In this document: positions 33,407 through 45,662 of the stretch, piece by piece | How the letters are laid out: each line of letters begins with the position of its first letter | How positions within the stretch are numbered: position 1 is the stretch's first letter | Assembly (NCBI GenBank): GCA_961205875.1 | Contig: OY540818.1 | Coordinates: 16,590,761-16,654,760, forward strand | Direction of reading: 5' to 3' | Source of the DNA: Sialis fuliginosa | Lineage: Eukaryota; Arthropoda; Insecta; Megaloptera; Sialidae | DNA: 64,000 nucleotides | The notes under the pieces: generated by a model | Databases searched by the model: none | The model's input: the letters and a program-made list of their open reading frames with translations, nothing else | What the model was told of the DNA's origin: nothing | Program-made: the position numbers and the translations under genes

Positions 33407-34024
33407 ATGAAGACAGCATTACTTTATTGTATTCTATTATTTTCGGCAATATTTTCGATTGAAATCAATGCTGATATGCAAGAGGAAGAACAAGAAGAAG
33501 AAATGCAAGTATGTATATAATTTGAATAACATTGTTATTACAAATTTTAGTAGATCAGAGCACCTCCCCCCTTAATTTCTAAACTATCTATTCAAAAAAT
33601 CTGGAAAAATTCGAGAATGTAGCTTTTAATTAATACTTCCACAAAAAATTATAACGAACACTGTAAAAATTATTTTGGACCCCCCTCTCATAGACTGAAA
33701 AGTGAACTCACATTTTTTTTCACTTACCCCATTGAGTGGGATGTCATTAGATAGGTCTCCTAAAATCCCTAAATAATCCTTTTATTACAAAGTAACCTGT
33801 TTGCATTGTTTTATTAATAATTTTTATTGTAGGAAATAATAGTTGAAATACCAATTTTACAAGAAACGCATAGAAATCCGAAATTCTTTTTCGATTGGTT
33901 GTACTACGACAGTGGTGAGGAAGAAACGACAACGCAAGGATCGCAAATTGATCCAAAATGTCCTTTATACTCACCAGTTAGAATTGTTTTAAGCCCGACA
34001 CTGAAGACACCAACAGTTCAGTAA
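33407..34024 (+). CDS. Small secreted acidic protein, unrecognised
   Basis: Two exons, 33407-33508 and 33833-34024, join at a phase-0 GT/AG intron and encode 97 residues. A classic signal peptide fills residues 1-22 (MKTALLYCILLFSAIFSIE, cleavage probably after INA). The mature ~75 residues begin with an acidic run (MQEEEQEEEMQ), then IPILQETHRNPKFFFDWLYY, a second acidic patch (DSGEEE), and end in a Pro/Thr-rich tail with one cysteine. There is no dibasic site, so a classical processed neuropeptide is unlikely. A TATA-like box and an AATAAA (34043-34048) frame the gene. I do not recognise the family; a lineage-specific secreted protein is the best description. Transposon debris lies within 200 bp on both sides, and the 3' flank is duplicated at 34392-34492. 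Confidence 0.7.
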
Positions 34025-34224
34025 TATTATTAAATATTTTGTAATAAATTAATTTATAATAAAACTGATAAAATATTTTATTTTTTATTAAACCTAATCC
34101 TTAGTACCTAATCGTCCAGGGCGCCAGAATTGCTAGGGCCGGCTCTGCATATCCTGCGTAAATTGATTTATCATAAAATACACTTCACTTACTTGTATGA
34201 AAAAATACTTACACAAAAAAAACT

Positions 34225-34393
34225 CTGTTTGTCACAGTTAGTGGGACACTTTTTCAATGTAACACAGTTTTGTTAAAAATTGTTATATTAATATGAAAAT
34301 TCAGAAAAATCATTAATGTGGTGTTGTTTCAAAGCCCAAAGAGTATCAACTTAGTGCGTGCATCGTGTGTCCCACTAATTGTGACAAGCAGTG
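34225..34393. mobile_element. Miniature TIR element (AGTGGGACAC ends, Tc1-like)
   Basis: TTGTCACAGTTAGTGGGACAC-type sequence on the left (34234) is mirrored by GTGTCCCACTAATTGTGACA on the right (34368). The element separates two ~90-bp direct copies of the 3' flank of the secreted-protein gene. The termini resemble Tc1/mariner-type ends; this is inference. Confidence 0.55.
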
Positions 34394-34559
34394 TATTATT
34401 AAATATTTTTGAATAAGTTAATTTATAATAAAACTGATAAAATATTTTATTTTTTATTAAATCTAATTCTTAGTGCCTAATCGTCCAAAGTACGATAAAT
34501 AGTTGAAATCGTTTCAAACATTTTACTCTACAAGAAAACTACCTTCTAATAAATTTTAA

Positions 34560-35039
34560 GGCAGTATTGGGGTGAGACGATTTTTTATACATATTTTAAA
34601 AGTAAAATATATTGAGACTATGCTGTGGAAATTGTAGACCGAAATTTAAAATATTTACGAAGTTATAGCACATAGAAGAAAACGGGCCGTGTTAATGTAA
34701 CATCTTTAAACGCGTTTTTCTCGAAACCACTTTTTTACAGTTTGTGGAAAGCAGAAACAAAATTCTAATCAACCGATGGGGTTATAATTTTAACACGTTA
34801 TTCTACGCATTAATAGTTATCATATTACCTAAAAACTTTTTTTTTATTAATAATTTATCGTTTCTGCTTCCCACCAATCGAAAAAGATGTTAAACTTACT
34901 GTTCTCTTCTTTGTGCTATAAATTCGTAAATACTTCGAATTTTGGTTTACAATTTTCACAATATACTCTCAATATATTTTACTTTCAAAATATGTATTAA
35001 AAAAATCGAAAATTTAAGTCGTCACACCGCAATACTGCC
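34560..35039. mobile_element. TTAA-flanked foldback element
   Basis: TTAA occurs at 34556-34559 and 35040-35043. The ends GGCAGTATTGGGGTG and CACACCGCAATACTGCC are inverted, and the complementarity extends through most of the 480-bp unit (AAATTCGTAAATACTTCGAA against its partner). TTAA targets are typical of piggyBac-like transposases. Confidence 0.7.
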
Positions 35040-35550
35040 TTAAAGACAATCAATAAGAAGCTAAAAGACGATAATTCAGTTCCTCCTCTTCCATTAGGTA
35101 ATTAGGTTGCGCATTCTTTAGAATCTTATCTCACTTCTTCGGAGACACAACAACACTATGATCATAGGGAAGGGTAGGAAGGGGGGGGGGTTGTTTGTCT
35201 AGCAGAGTTTCATATGATTCACAAATGATTCATCCGTGAATTGGTAAAATAATAGATTACTGTTCTTCTAGAGCAAACTTGATCTTTGGCAATGTGACAG
35301 ATTTCCGTCTTGTTTTTCTTTTCTTTTATTTGTCATCGGTGGTGCACCCAGGAAAAACTTCAGGGGAAATCAATTTTTTTTTTAATTAATTTTTTTATCT
35401 ATCATAATAATTGTTAAATTAAAAAATGTATATTGACGAAATCGGAGTTATACCCAAAAATATATTTTGTCGAATTGACAACCTCTTCCTTTTTTGAAGT
35501 CAGTTAAAAAACAGCTTATATTTTTGCAAGTGAGAATAATAATTTTGGTA

Positions 35551-36071
35551 TAAGGTACTGGAACCAGTTAAGGCCGCTATAAGAGTAAGGTTTACTGTTT
35601 TTGTGATTGACAGGCTTCTTTTTTGGAAATCTCGTGAACTCATGTTACTAATTTAATCGATTTAATTACCAAAGTCCGCAAATATAGTTTGTTTTTTAAA
35701 TTATAACCTATTATTTTGTTTTTTGTAAAACCTGTAATGATCACGCAGTGATGGACGCTTGCTAATGATTACAAAATGATAAGTACTACGACACAAAAGA
35801 TATAAAAGAAAGAATCGTCAAATTTGAAACAACGTAAAGCAGTTGCTATGATAATATTATAATTAATAAATAAATTATACTAATAATTAGTTTAAATATC
35901 CACCATTTAGACATTGTCATCAAATCACGCTGTAAGACAGTTAAATGTAGATTAATATTCTAATATTCAGAAATGGTAGTAACCAAATATCAACAAATAT
36001 TTCTAATTCAGTACATTTAATTAAAAAATAGCCATTACTGGGGTCATATCCAAGACTGGTGCTAGTACCTT
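35551..36071 (-). mobile_element. A-family TIR element, copy 3 (reverse)
   Basis: Ends AAGGTACTGGAACCAGTT and AAGACTGGTGCTAGTACCTT. The interior landmarks appear in reverse order relative to copy 1 (TTACCAAAGTCCGCAAATAT first). Confidence 0.8.
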
Positions 36072-39000
36072 ATAACATCAATATTGAGATCACTGAACCC
36101 AAACAATATATTGCTTTTTTTGCTCATTGTTGAATTTTCTCAGGCTTCTAAAAAAAAATAAAATAAAACATTTCTATTGAGAATGTCTCCGTCGAATATC
36201 AACAAGAGTTACTTTTAAATCCAAGTTCTAATTAAATTAGCCTATACCAGGGGTCACCAACAAGTCAAACGCGAATTGTATTTTTGAAAAAAAAAAAAAA
36301 ACCTTGAAAACGATAAACATTTTATTGTTATTCTTAGACGATTGTATGCGATCTGTTATATCGACTAGAAAATCTACCATATTTCACTACTGCAGCATGT
36401 ATGGGTTTTATTTAATAGGACAATAAAAACATAAAGGGTTCATGCAAAGTTCATATGAAATAATACATATAAACAGAAAAAACATTACATTACGTTCAAC
36501 TGACAAATAAAAAGATCAAATGAAGTTATAGCGTTATTATTTACATTAATTGCACTTATATGGTTCTCTTATATTGTGGAATGTATAATATATACATATA
36601 CATATGGCGCACTCAAAAAATAAATTCGGGGAGAGTGTAACTTTTTTTGTAATTATATATAATATTAATTTTGTTATCTATCATAGTTGTTAAATTAAAT
36701 AATGTATATTGACAAATACGGGGGGTGGGGTATATTACCTTAAAAAAATTTCCCTTTTGAGTAGCGTATTTTCAAAATCCACCTCGGGAGTGTATTCTTT
36801 CAAACAAACAAAAAATCGTCCAAATCCCCTCCTTTTTTGAAGTATTGATTAATAATAGATTAGAGAGGAGGTGGTAATGCGGGTAGTTACCTCCCAAAAT
36901 AGAGTATTAAATAACGTAATAAAATAACCATGAATTAATTAAATACCCCCCTCCCCTTCGTCCCAACGTTGATACAGACCATGAAAATAGTGTCGCAATT
37001 TTGTAATAACAGCTAAACTTGGAATAATGAATACATAATAGTTAAATATAATTTACAATCTGCAAGTATCGCGATTATAATAAATAGTATACAATAGTGC
37101 ATATTATATGTATCTACATATATAAAGCAACATAGAACCTATTATATCGGTTTATTGGTTACATTTATTGCTAGAAGAGAAGCACTAGTGTGTAATATAT
37201 GTATATTATTGTATATTTTACCTTTAGCATCGTTTTAGTACGTAAGTGGAATTTTTATTTATTTATTTATTTATATTTTAACATACATTATGAATTTGTC
37301 CGTCTGTCTGTCCGTCAAGACCCTTTTTCTTAAGAGCGACTGGAGTTATCAAGTTGAAATTCATATCAAATATTAAGATTTATGTCGGTATAGTCCTGTA
37401 AAAAATTAAAGTTCCTAACTCAATGCAAAAAAAGATACGGCCTTTCAAAACGTATTTTGACTTGAATCATGAAATTTGGTACGAAGAAAGGCCTCATAGT
37501 ACAAGTAAAGGAAAGAATTCGAAAATCGTTAATTTGTAATGCTATGTGAAATTATTACGAGACATACGGTTAGTTTGACACAGTGTCTAGGTATAAAGAC
37601 GCCTACACACAAAGACGACTTCATTGTCTATGTAACTAACTAATGTCAATAATTAAGTTTTATATAACGGTACGAAAATACAATTAAATATAAATTATAA
37701 GAAATATTCTCAATCATAAAGTAATACCAAGCAATAGTTGAGTTATTCGCAGGCCCAGATAGAAGGTGGGGGGGGGTAGAAGGGTTATGTGGCCCGAGCC
37801 CCTGAACTTCAGAAGCCCCGAAAAAAAAATTATATTATCTTACAAAATATGAGTTCAAACAACATTTAAAGATAATACAGGATTTGTTAGAATTTTCCCC
37901 ATCGAAGTTTTTTTGATCGCTAAAATTACAAAATCTTGTATATCCCAATTAACTTATTTTATTCTTTGAATGGTACGTGTTTCTCCAAGTTTATCTCATT
38001 GACAATTAATGATATGTACATTAATGAATATAATTTATTAACTGAGAACTGATAACGAAATGATAATTTATGCAAAATGAGTATTTTATTGAGCTAAAAA
38101 TATCACAATTAATTGTTGTATACATTATAAACTACTTATACGACATTATATATAGGTAGATATATATGCACTTATGTACATATGTACATATATAGGGGAG
38201 ATAGGCAATGAAACGGGCATTTGAGATTGACACAATTTTTTATTAAAACTTCAAACATTATTTTAAAAATCAACTACGTTATACATATTTCTAATTAATT
38301 AAATTTCTTAATTAATTTTTTTACCCCAAAAATAATGAAAATAGTTAAATAATATGTTTTTTAAAAGTCAAAGTTTTTTTTACGACGAATGCAAATATAA
38401 ACAATTGAAACAAGGAAAATGTCATCTTTATGGTGTAGTCTATGGAGCATATAAAATTCATTCTGATAGTTTCGATGGATCAGACATTGTCCGATTCATT
38501 GCATATCTCCTCTATATTAAATTCTTTTAACGCATTTGTGTAATGGTAGCTCAATTAACAATAATAGACTTCGTTTGTTTCTCATTTGAACATTTTCTCG
38601 ACGGCGAGGCGTTAATTGTAAGTGACTTATGTTCAATTTAAAAATATATTGATACGCATTAGGAATTATCTGTTAAAGTGGTATATTTAAAAGATAAGAT
38701 TCAAAGTATTGACTATTCGCAAAGTTCGTATACTGTTTTTAAGAGATGGCTGAAAATTGGCGTTAATGTAGTGTTTTATAATACACGAATGGATAATTCA
38801 AAAAGTATAAAATCTAAGCTTTACCCGAAAATACATAAAAAATATATGTATATTGTCGAATTAAGAACCTCTTACTTTTTTTAAAGTCGGTTAAAAATAG
38901 CAGAATTTATAATCCCCCTTTGCAGATTATTGTTTATTTAGCTCCCTACAGAATTATGTAAAAAGCAAGGGTTACAACTCTTTGAAACATTGCAAAATAT

Positions 39001-39735
39001 TGATAAGTTTTTAAACGAAAAAAACTTTTCGGCAGATGTTTTATAGAAGTTACCTAAAAGAAGCAAAAGGTCTTCGAATAAAACACGTGTATAAATATTT
39101 AAAAAAAAAAAACGTATTTTAATTTTCTTTTAAAATTTCTAAGAACTTTTCGAACAACCAAATTTCAAATAAGATTAGATATACAGGATGCGGCAATTAA
39201 ATTGAGACATACAAATAATTCGAAAATAAGGGACTGTATTGAGTTTTTACTGTAGGACCTTTTGATTTTAACCCTTCAGTCACGACATATTTGCGTTCAA
39301 AGTCGTTATTCAGAGTTGGATCCTAAAACGCAACAAAAAATGTTTGAGGAATTTTAACCGTTCAGTTACGAGATATTTGCTTTTATTATCAGAGTGTCTC
39401 TCCCCCCTCTAATTTTTAAATTGACTTTCAATGAAAATTATAACAAACACAGTAGCAAAAATAGTTTACACTATGAAATAGCTCTTGGTACGTATTATCA
39501 AGTAGAAAATGTTAGTGAGAATGGTTACTGAACCCTATCAACACAGAAAACCGCATATAAAATAAAATTGGCCAAGTATTTAATTTTATATGGGGTTTTC
39601 TGTAAAAAAAAACTTTACTGTATTGTGTTTTTTTTTAAATTTAATAACTTTTTCGTTGTTATTAAATAATGCCTCAAAAACAAGAAATAATTTACATACA
39701 TAAAAAGTTGTGTTATATACTATGTAGATACTTAC
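36072..39735. other. Intergenic, repeats and low-complexity DNA
   Basis: Contains ACCGACTTCAAAAAAGG-type repeat pieces (36770-36845, 38840-38900), a copy of the 15920 repeat (37285-37580), a CAGGGGTCACCAAC string (36247) like one hAT end without partner, and duplicated ACATATTTGCG/GATATTTGC strings (39290, 39370). No gene is supported. Confidence 0.5.
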
Positions 39736-39893
39736 GATTAGACTGTAAAACTTTGCGAAAAATAAAAGAAAATAAAACAGTGTCGCCAATCCATAGTCGG
39801 CAGTAAAATAGTTACACAGGGATAGGAGATTTTTTAAATTACTCTGGAAAGTTTCCAACGTCAATTCAATGCCGGATGTCCTAACTAAGTAGT
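39736..39893 (-). pseudogene. Possible isolated gustatory-receptor-like exon
   Basis: On the minus strand an AG acceptor (TTGGTAG|AC) and a perfect GTAAGT donor bound an open exon ending in LLSLCNYFTADYGLATLFYF and AKFYSLI. The spacing of hydrophobic residues, with Cys and Tyr, resembles the fifth membrane segment region of insect gustatory receptors. No partner exon is visible on either side, so it may be a relic or a chance frame. Confidence 0.25.
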
Positions 39894-40004
39894 CTACCAA
39901 TTTGTAAATTTACATTTATTAAAACGATATATATTTTAAATGTGAAAGCAAAATCGTTAACTATATTTTATATATGAATGCATTAAAAGTAAAAGTTTTG
40001 AGGT

Positions 40005-40105
40005 GATCTGGATATGCATCTTGGCTTCTGGGTGTAGGCCGCGTTAATTTGATAATATTATCGGCCAACGTTTCGTCCCAAATTACAGTGGACATCTTTA
40101 GAGTT
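40005..40105 (+). repeat. Repeat fragment with CCAACGTTTCGTCCC and hammerhead-like string
   Basis: Order of strings (GCATCTTGGCTTCTGGGTGT, CCGCGTTAATTTG, CCAACGTTTCGTC, GTGGACATCTTTAG) matches 33061-33160. On the minus strand the segment GATGTCC..GGGACGAAACG makes a 4-bp stem before GAAAC. Confidence 0.5.
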
Positions 40106-40394
40106 ACTCATATTTAATGTAGGTATGTGTATACAATACCCCACTTATACTAAATTATAAATATTTGTTGATATAATTTTGGGGAGGGGGTTGACCTCTA
40201 CTCCCTCCCCCCCTCATGGGTGCGCTTCGGTTGAATGTTTTTATACACGTGTAAAATGTAAACTTCTATTAAACTTCGCGGATTTGTAAATTTCTGCAAA
40301 ACAAAGTTACTTTGAAATGTTTATATTGTTTTATTCTTATACTGTGTTTACACCAAAAGAACAAAACAGCTCAGTGTTTCTAAAACAATTTATA

Positions 40395-40632
40395 TAAGGT
40401 ACTGACACCAGTCTTGGACAATACCCCATTTGGGTGTCAAAATGGTCGACTTTTAAACTAATTATTAGTGTAATCTATTTATTAATTATTATATTATCAT
40501 ACCATCTGCTTTACATTGTTTACAATTTTACCATTCATTTTGAAATCATTAGCAAGGAGAAAAAACATAAACAAAATTTAAAAAAAACTATATTTGCGTA
40601 CTTTGGTAATTAAATTGATTTAATTAAGAGTT
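40395..40632 (+). mobile_element. A-family TIR element, copy 4 (right end missing)
   Basis: It begins AAGGTACTGACACCAGTC and follows the A interior through GTACTTTGGTAATTAAATTG, then stops. It retains the uninterrupted CTATTTATTAATTATT site used to define the 96-bp insertion in copy 1. Confidence 0.75.
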
Positions 40633-41091
40633 CTACTCGCACATTTATTTAATTTTGTATCTTTTCGAAAGTTAAATACATTAAGTAATACGAACATTAT
40701 GGTTAAGGATCTTTATTCATCTTGAAAGAGTTTCAAAACTTGAGAACTCTGTAGATGACATTAGGTTTATGTCGGTTGCTATATAATGCTACATAATTCA
40801 TGCGATTAAAAGTTTTCGGGCTTTTTAACTTCATCAAGGCGCAAAGCTTGTGTGGTGAAGTGTTATTAAAATAAGTATAAATATGGCTTTAGGCAACAAT
40901 ATTGTACTTAAATTAAATTTATTATTTATTTAAATTATTACCAGGTATATATTTTTGGTAGAATTTATTTATTTTTACATATATTTAAATATATATAAAA
41001 CAATATTCAATATATACAGTTTATATACTATAATTTGAGTAAAAATAGCTAAAAAATATATTTCAATATAGTTTATTCATTCATTACTAGC

Positions 41092-41362
41092 TCATTGAAC
41101 CCAGTGTTGCTTGGGGATATAAATTAAATCTGTTATTAACCTATTAAACATTGTTTTCACTTATCGCTAACTCTTCTTCGACGTTTTTTTTCCGACTTGA
41201 TGAAAATTACACAAAATATCCACAAATTATATACCAAAACCTTCCTCGTGAAACACACCCTATCCATTAGTGAAAACTGGAATAAAATCCGTTTAGTAGT
41301 TACTGAGAAAATCAGACAGACGCTGCGAGGGACTTTGTTTTATACTAATTTTAATGTTTTTA
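41092..41362 (-). repeat. Dispersed repeat B, inverted copy
   Basis: Reverse complement of the unit at 14158-14400: CCCAGTGTTGCTTGGGGATA at its left, CGCTGCGAGGGACTTTGTTT at its right, with AAACACACCCTATCCATTAG between. Confidence 0.65.
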
Positions 41363-41939
41363 TCCGATTTAAATTCAATTGATTTTTCAAAAAGCTAGAT
41401 AATTATGAAACAAAGCTATAAACGGTTTATAAAAACCACTTACATAGTTGCATTTAAAAGCTTGAAATTTCACTTTGAAATATTTTTTATTTTTACCTTT
41501 AAAAATCAAATTAATGGAAATAAATGAAAAGCTCAAAGGTTTGTATTGAAGTGATAATCAACACATATGTGTCACATTGTCAAAAGAAATCAATCCAAAC
41601 GCAAAGATTAGAAGCTTGAAAATACTTTTTGAATGATCGTTTTACGTCTATAGTAATGTAAAATTTATTATTTATATCTATTGCCATAACAGTTATGAAA
41701 ATGCAAGTTTTACGTTCGTACATAAATAAATATGAATAATGTGGAAGACTTGAATTATGGATTATGTTCATAGCCAAAAACTGTCTGAAGAGAACATCCA
41801 TATCGATTATTAATAATATTCGAAAGATATTTATGTTGATTTTGATATCATATTTAGTTACATTTGCACAGTATCTACTGCTAATATATTTGTATTGCGA
41901 CAAGTGCGTGGGTGTTAAGCCAGTGGCGCACCCTTGAAG

Positions 41940-42490
41940 GGGGGGTTAGGGTTCAGAACACCCCTTCGCCCGAAATATCAATATTCTTATGATATATAGA
42001 TTAAAAAAATTAAATTATTTATAAAAAATTTACCCCTTCATTAATTTATTACTCGAAAACTATTAAAAAAGAAGCAAAAAGTGCTTAGATTTAGGCAGTG
42101 ATTCTCAGAGATTTTTTTTAATTTGTAATTAATTTTTCTTCAAAATTAAAAAAAAAATTCTCTGAGATTCCTTGCTTAAATTTAAGTACTGTGATTTTTC
42201 TTAAATAATTTTCGAGAAAAAAATTATTGAAAATCAAAAATTGTTTGTTTGTTTTGCTCCATATCATAAAAAATTGACATTTCCAGAAAAAATGTTTCAG
42301 GTAAAAGTTGCTTATTTTTTCTCGTAAATTACGAATCTGCAACAAAAAATATGGGTTTAGATTTGAAAAAGAAAAGTTCAATTCATATTGTCAGTATTTA
42401 GCCCCCTCGAAATCATAAAACTTTTCTCTGAAATATTTCGTTATTTTGGAAATAATCCGCTGGAAAGTCTTTAAAAAAACACTCTATATC
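41940..42490. repeat. Foldback repeat J, copy 2
   Basis: Matches 22735-23300, including the inverted pair GTGCTTAGATTTAGGCA (42079) and TTGCTTAAATTTAAGTA (42172). It is preceded by a CAGTGGCGCACCC end (41922) and followed by a GCCGCGGGCACAGCTAGT tail (42512). Confidence 0.55.
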
Positions 42491-42582
42491 TAACTTAATA
42501 TTTAAGCGAGCAAAGCCGCGGGCACAGCTAGTATTAAATAAAAACAAAAACAATAAAATCTTTATACCACATCGACGACCTT

Positions 42583-43283
42583 AAGGATGTATGGCAGGTA
42601 TCTAATTTCAACGAGAAATAGTTGAAATTTGGAGAAGTTACTCTTTTATAAATCTTAAGTAACCACACAAAATTTCAAAAGGTTTTACAACATAGTTTCA
42701 AAGTTATTATTTTTTTAAATTAACATGGGCTCTTATGGCAGAATGGTGTATTTTCGGTTAAAGTCCAATAAAACATATGGTTCAAGCATCGAGAAAAATC
42801 TGAAATTTTCAACACGTCACTTACATATTTAGCAACAAGTTTCATAAAAAAAATTATACACATACAGAACTAAATTGTGAGAAAAAAAAATTATTGGTGA
42901 AAAATATTTAAAAAAAAAAAATGGCGTACTGAAATGTAATGATTTGTTTTTATTACATATTTTTTCATATATGTAAGCATATGAAGTACTAATATTATTA
43001 TTTTCATTACATTTGTATGTTCTAAATAGTGTTATTTAAAAATATTTTAATTTATGTCATCTATAACAATAAAATACTTCTTTTGTTTTTATATCTGACA
43101 GATGAATTCAGAATAAAAATTTTTCGTATTATCAACACAAATATTAATTTTTTGGCTAAAATTCTAAAATAACAGCCAATAATGGGAAATAAGGTTTTAA
43201 ACTAATGTATTAATATAGTTTATGTAGTATTTAAACCAATTTTATTTTTGACTCAGACTGTACGTGCCATAGATACATCTTTA
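42583..43283 (+). mobile_element. C-family TIR element, uninterrupted copy
   Basis: AAGGATGTATGGCA on the left and TGCCATAGATACATCTTTA on the right bound a ~700-bp unit with TTAA at both edges. It contains ATCAACAC at 43131-43138, the empty counterpart of the insertion site in the inverted copy at 43754-45662. No long frame. Confidence 0.8.
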
Positions 43284-43317
43284 AATATTTTAATATTTCA
43301 CACACGATATCTTAAGA

Positions 43318-43677
43318 TCAGCGGTCATCCATGGTGGAGGCGTCGAAACAGTCAAAAACACACAGTCCGCTTGCGTACATCCTGAGCTATCTGCGTGGGC
43401 TGTGTACAGCGGCGATATGTGTGGAGACGGCGGCTGCGATAGCGAGAGTGAGTTGTGGTGGGGGTGTAGTAGAGGGTGTGAGAGATGTACCACAGTACGC
43501 GTCGCGACGGCTCTCATGACGCTCAGCTCACTTTGTCGCGAACCGTCCGCGAACGCGCAACAATTGCCTAACCGCGACCTACAAGTTGATGATATTCCGT
43601 CACTGATTCGAGTTTAATCGGAGTTTTCTTGTGTCGAGTATAGTTTGTGAAATGTAATTGATTGTGTATTTAAATAT
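43318..43677 (+). promoter_or_regulatory. CpG-rich block, candidate promoter and 5' leader exon
   Basis: From about 43318 to 43615 the DNA is sharply richer in G+C and CpG (strings such as ACGCGTCGCGACGG and CGAACCGTCCGCGAACGCGC) than anything else in the window. It ends in less GC-rich DNA and a GTAAGT donor at 43678. No long conserved frame is present, so a first, untranslated exon with its promoter is the best reading, probably of the gene whose start codon exon is at 49968-50136. Both the exon limits and the link to that gene are inferred. Confidence 0.45.
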
Positions 43678-43753
43678 GTAAGTTTTTTTTATTTAACACG
43701 AGTTATTTTTTTAATAATTTTTTATAGTAAGGTACTGGCATCGGTTTTGGACG

Positions 43754-45662
43754 TTTTAAAGATGTATGGTACGTACAGTCTGAGTTAAAAATATTGTAAA
43801 TCTAGATGCAATGAACGATCAAAATCAAATTATCAATCATTCACTTTAAATGCTTATAAGAAAGTCAAATTGGTTTATATGCTACATAAACTATATTAAT
43901 ACATTTGTTTAAAACCTTGTTATTTTAGAATTTAAGCCAAAAAATTAATATTTGTGTTGGTCACAGAACATATACAAGTAGAAGGGACATATAATGTTAA
44001 ATATTGTGGCCACAGCGCCTCTAGGGGTAGTTCATATGAACTAAAAAATAAAAGAAGGGTTATTCATAAAAATATAATTTTATCCATCTAGCGTTTAATA
44101 TGAAAACTAAAATCATCGGCGGGATTTATAAATAAAATTATTTATTTTATAATTATTATTTTATTTAATATATTTTTATATTATCAGTAGTAATACAAAG
44201 TTATCATGTTAAAAATTTTCTGAAAATGTTTAAATACATTTAAAATAATAGGTTATATTAATATTAACTGATTTTATTTAAAAAAAATTATATTATACAG
44301 TACAAAAAATATTATATTATATATATATTCTATATAAAATATACAGGTACACTAACAAATTTTATAACAGTAAGAACATTAATAATATTAAAATCAAACA
44401 AACAACAATTAACAGATATATGTATATATAGACAGGTATAATTAATTTAATCACAGGCACAATTAATGATAATGTAGTAATAATTATAAAACAACAAACA
44501 ATATTATAAAAATACAATTAGAATTTTTGAAATTCATATAAATATAACATGTGGATTTTTACAGTAGTTGCTTAAAAATTTCAAAAATAATTTTAAATCC
44601 TTAGCCTACATTAAATCTAAAATACTTATTTGCTTTTTCTGTGAAATACAGTATATCAATTAATTGTATACATATAATCATTCAAAATAAATATAAGTAA
44701 TTTGACTGTCGTGTTTTAAAAAAATATTACTACGCAGATCTTATTTACTCCCTGTAAATCTAATTTTGTTTTTTCCCCGGATAGTATCGTTTAATAACAA
44801 TTTACACTTTTACATAATAAACAATAGGTAGTAGGTAGCTAGACACTTTTTTGAATATATATTATTTCACTTACCTTTTCAATAATAATTCTATACGCAA
44901 TAAAACTTTAAGCACGGTGTAAGAAAATTTTCATTAACAATGAGTATTGAAAATGACAGAAAACAAAAAATAAATATTATTATGCATAATTTTAAACACG
45001 TAATCTAGGTAACGCGGCGCAAATCAGTACAAGTGGCGCCTCTGAGGGTCGTTCATATGAAGTAAAATTTTATGACCATGGCCATCGTATCCTTATGACT
45101 CTTCTGCTTAGTAGTATATTCTGTGGTGTTGGTAATACGAAAAAATTTTATTCTGAATTCATCTGTCAGATATAAAAACAAAAGAAGTATTTTATTGTTA
45201 TAAATGACATAAATTAAAATATTTTTAAATAACACATACAAATGTAATGAAAATAATAATATTAGTACTTAATATGCTTACATATATGAAAAAATATGTA
45301 ATAAAAACAAATCATTACATTTCAGTACGCCATTTTTTTTTCAATATTTTTCAGCAATAATTATTTTTTCTCTCACAATTTAGTTCTGTATGCGTATAAT
45401 TTTTTTTATGAAACTTGTTGCTAAATATGTAAGTGACGTGTTGTGAAAATTTCAGATGCTTGAACCATGTGTTTTATTGGACTTTAACCGTAAATACACC
45501 ATTCTGCCATAAGAGCCCATGTTAATTTAAAAAAATAATAACTTTGAAACTATGTTGTAAAACCTTTTGAAATTTTGTGTGGGTACTTAAGATTTATAAA
45601 AGAGTAACTTCTCCAAATTTCAACTATTTCTCGTTGAAATTAGATACCTGCCATACATCCTT
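43754..45662 (-). mobile_element. C-family TIR element, inverted copy, interrupted
   Basis: Its two halves (43758-43961 and 45126-45662) are the reverse complement of 42583-43283 apart from substitutions and one internal deletion in the latter. The ends read AAAGATGTATGGTACG and TGCCATACATCCTT. It sits within an A element and is itself split by 43962-45125. Confidence 0.8.
43962..45125. mobile_element. hAT-like insertion (1,164 bp) with perfect 8-bp duplication
   Basis: GTGTTGGT occurs at 43954-43961 and 45126-45133; the sister C copy has the site once. Ends CACAGAACATATAC and TATATTCTGTG are inverted. The interior is A+T-rich without a transposase frame, with GCGCCTCT..GTTCATATGAA strings near both ends (44008, 45036). 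Confidence 0.75.

Noticed and set aside
33747..33974. Minus-strand 75-codon frame
   Set aside because: Antisense shadow of exon 2 of the secreted-protein gene, which has a signal peptide, splice sites and stop on the plus strand.
38542..38621. Exon-like plus-strand stretch with ATG and a GTAAGT donor
   Set aside because: Twenty-five codons without a signal peptide, domain or partner exon; too weak to list as a gene.
41580..41903. 107-codon minus-strand frame
   Set aside because: No similarity recognised, no splice signals, composition as for random A+T-rich DNA with hydrophobic codons.
43290..43617. Three overlapping frames of 60-75 codons in the CpG-rich block
   Set aside because: GC-rich DNA lacks stop codons by composition; frames overlap on both strands and have no domain. 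An untranslated leader is the simpler reading.
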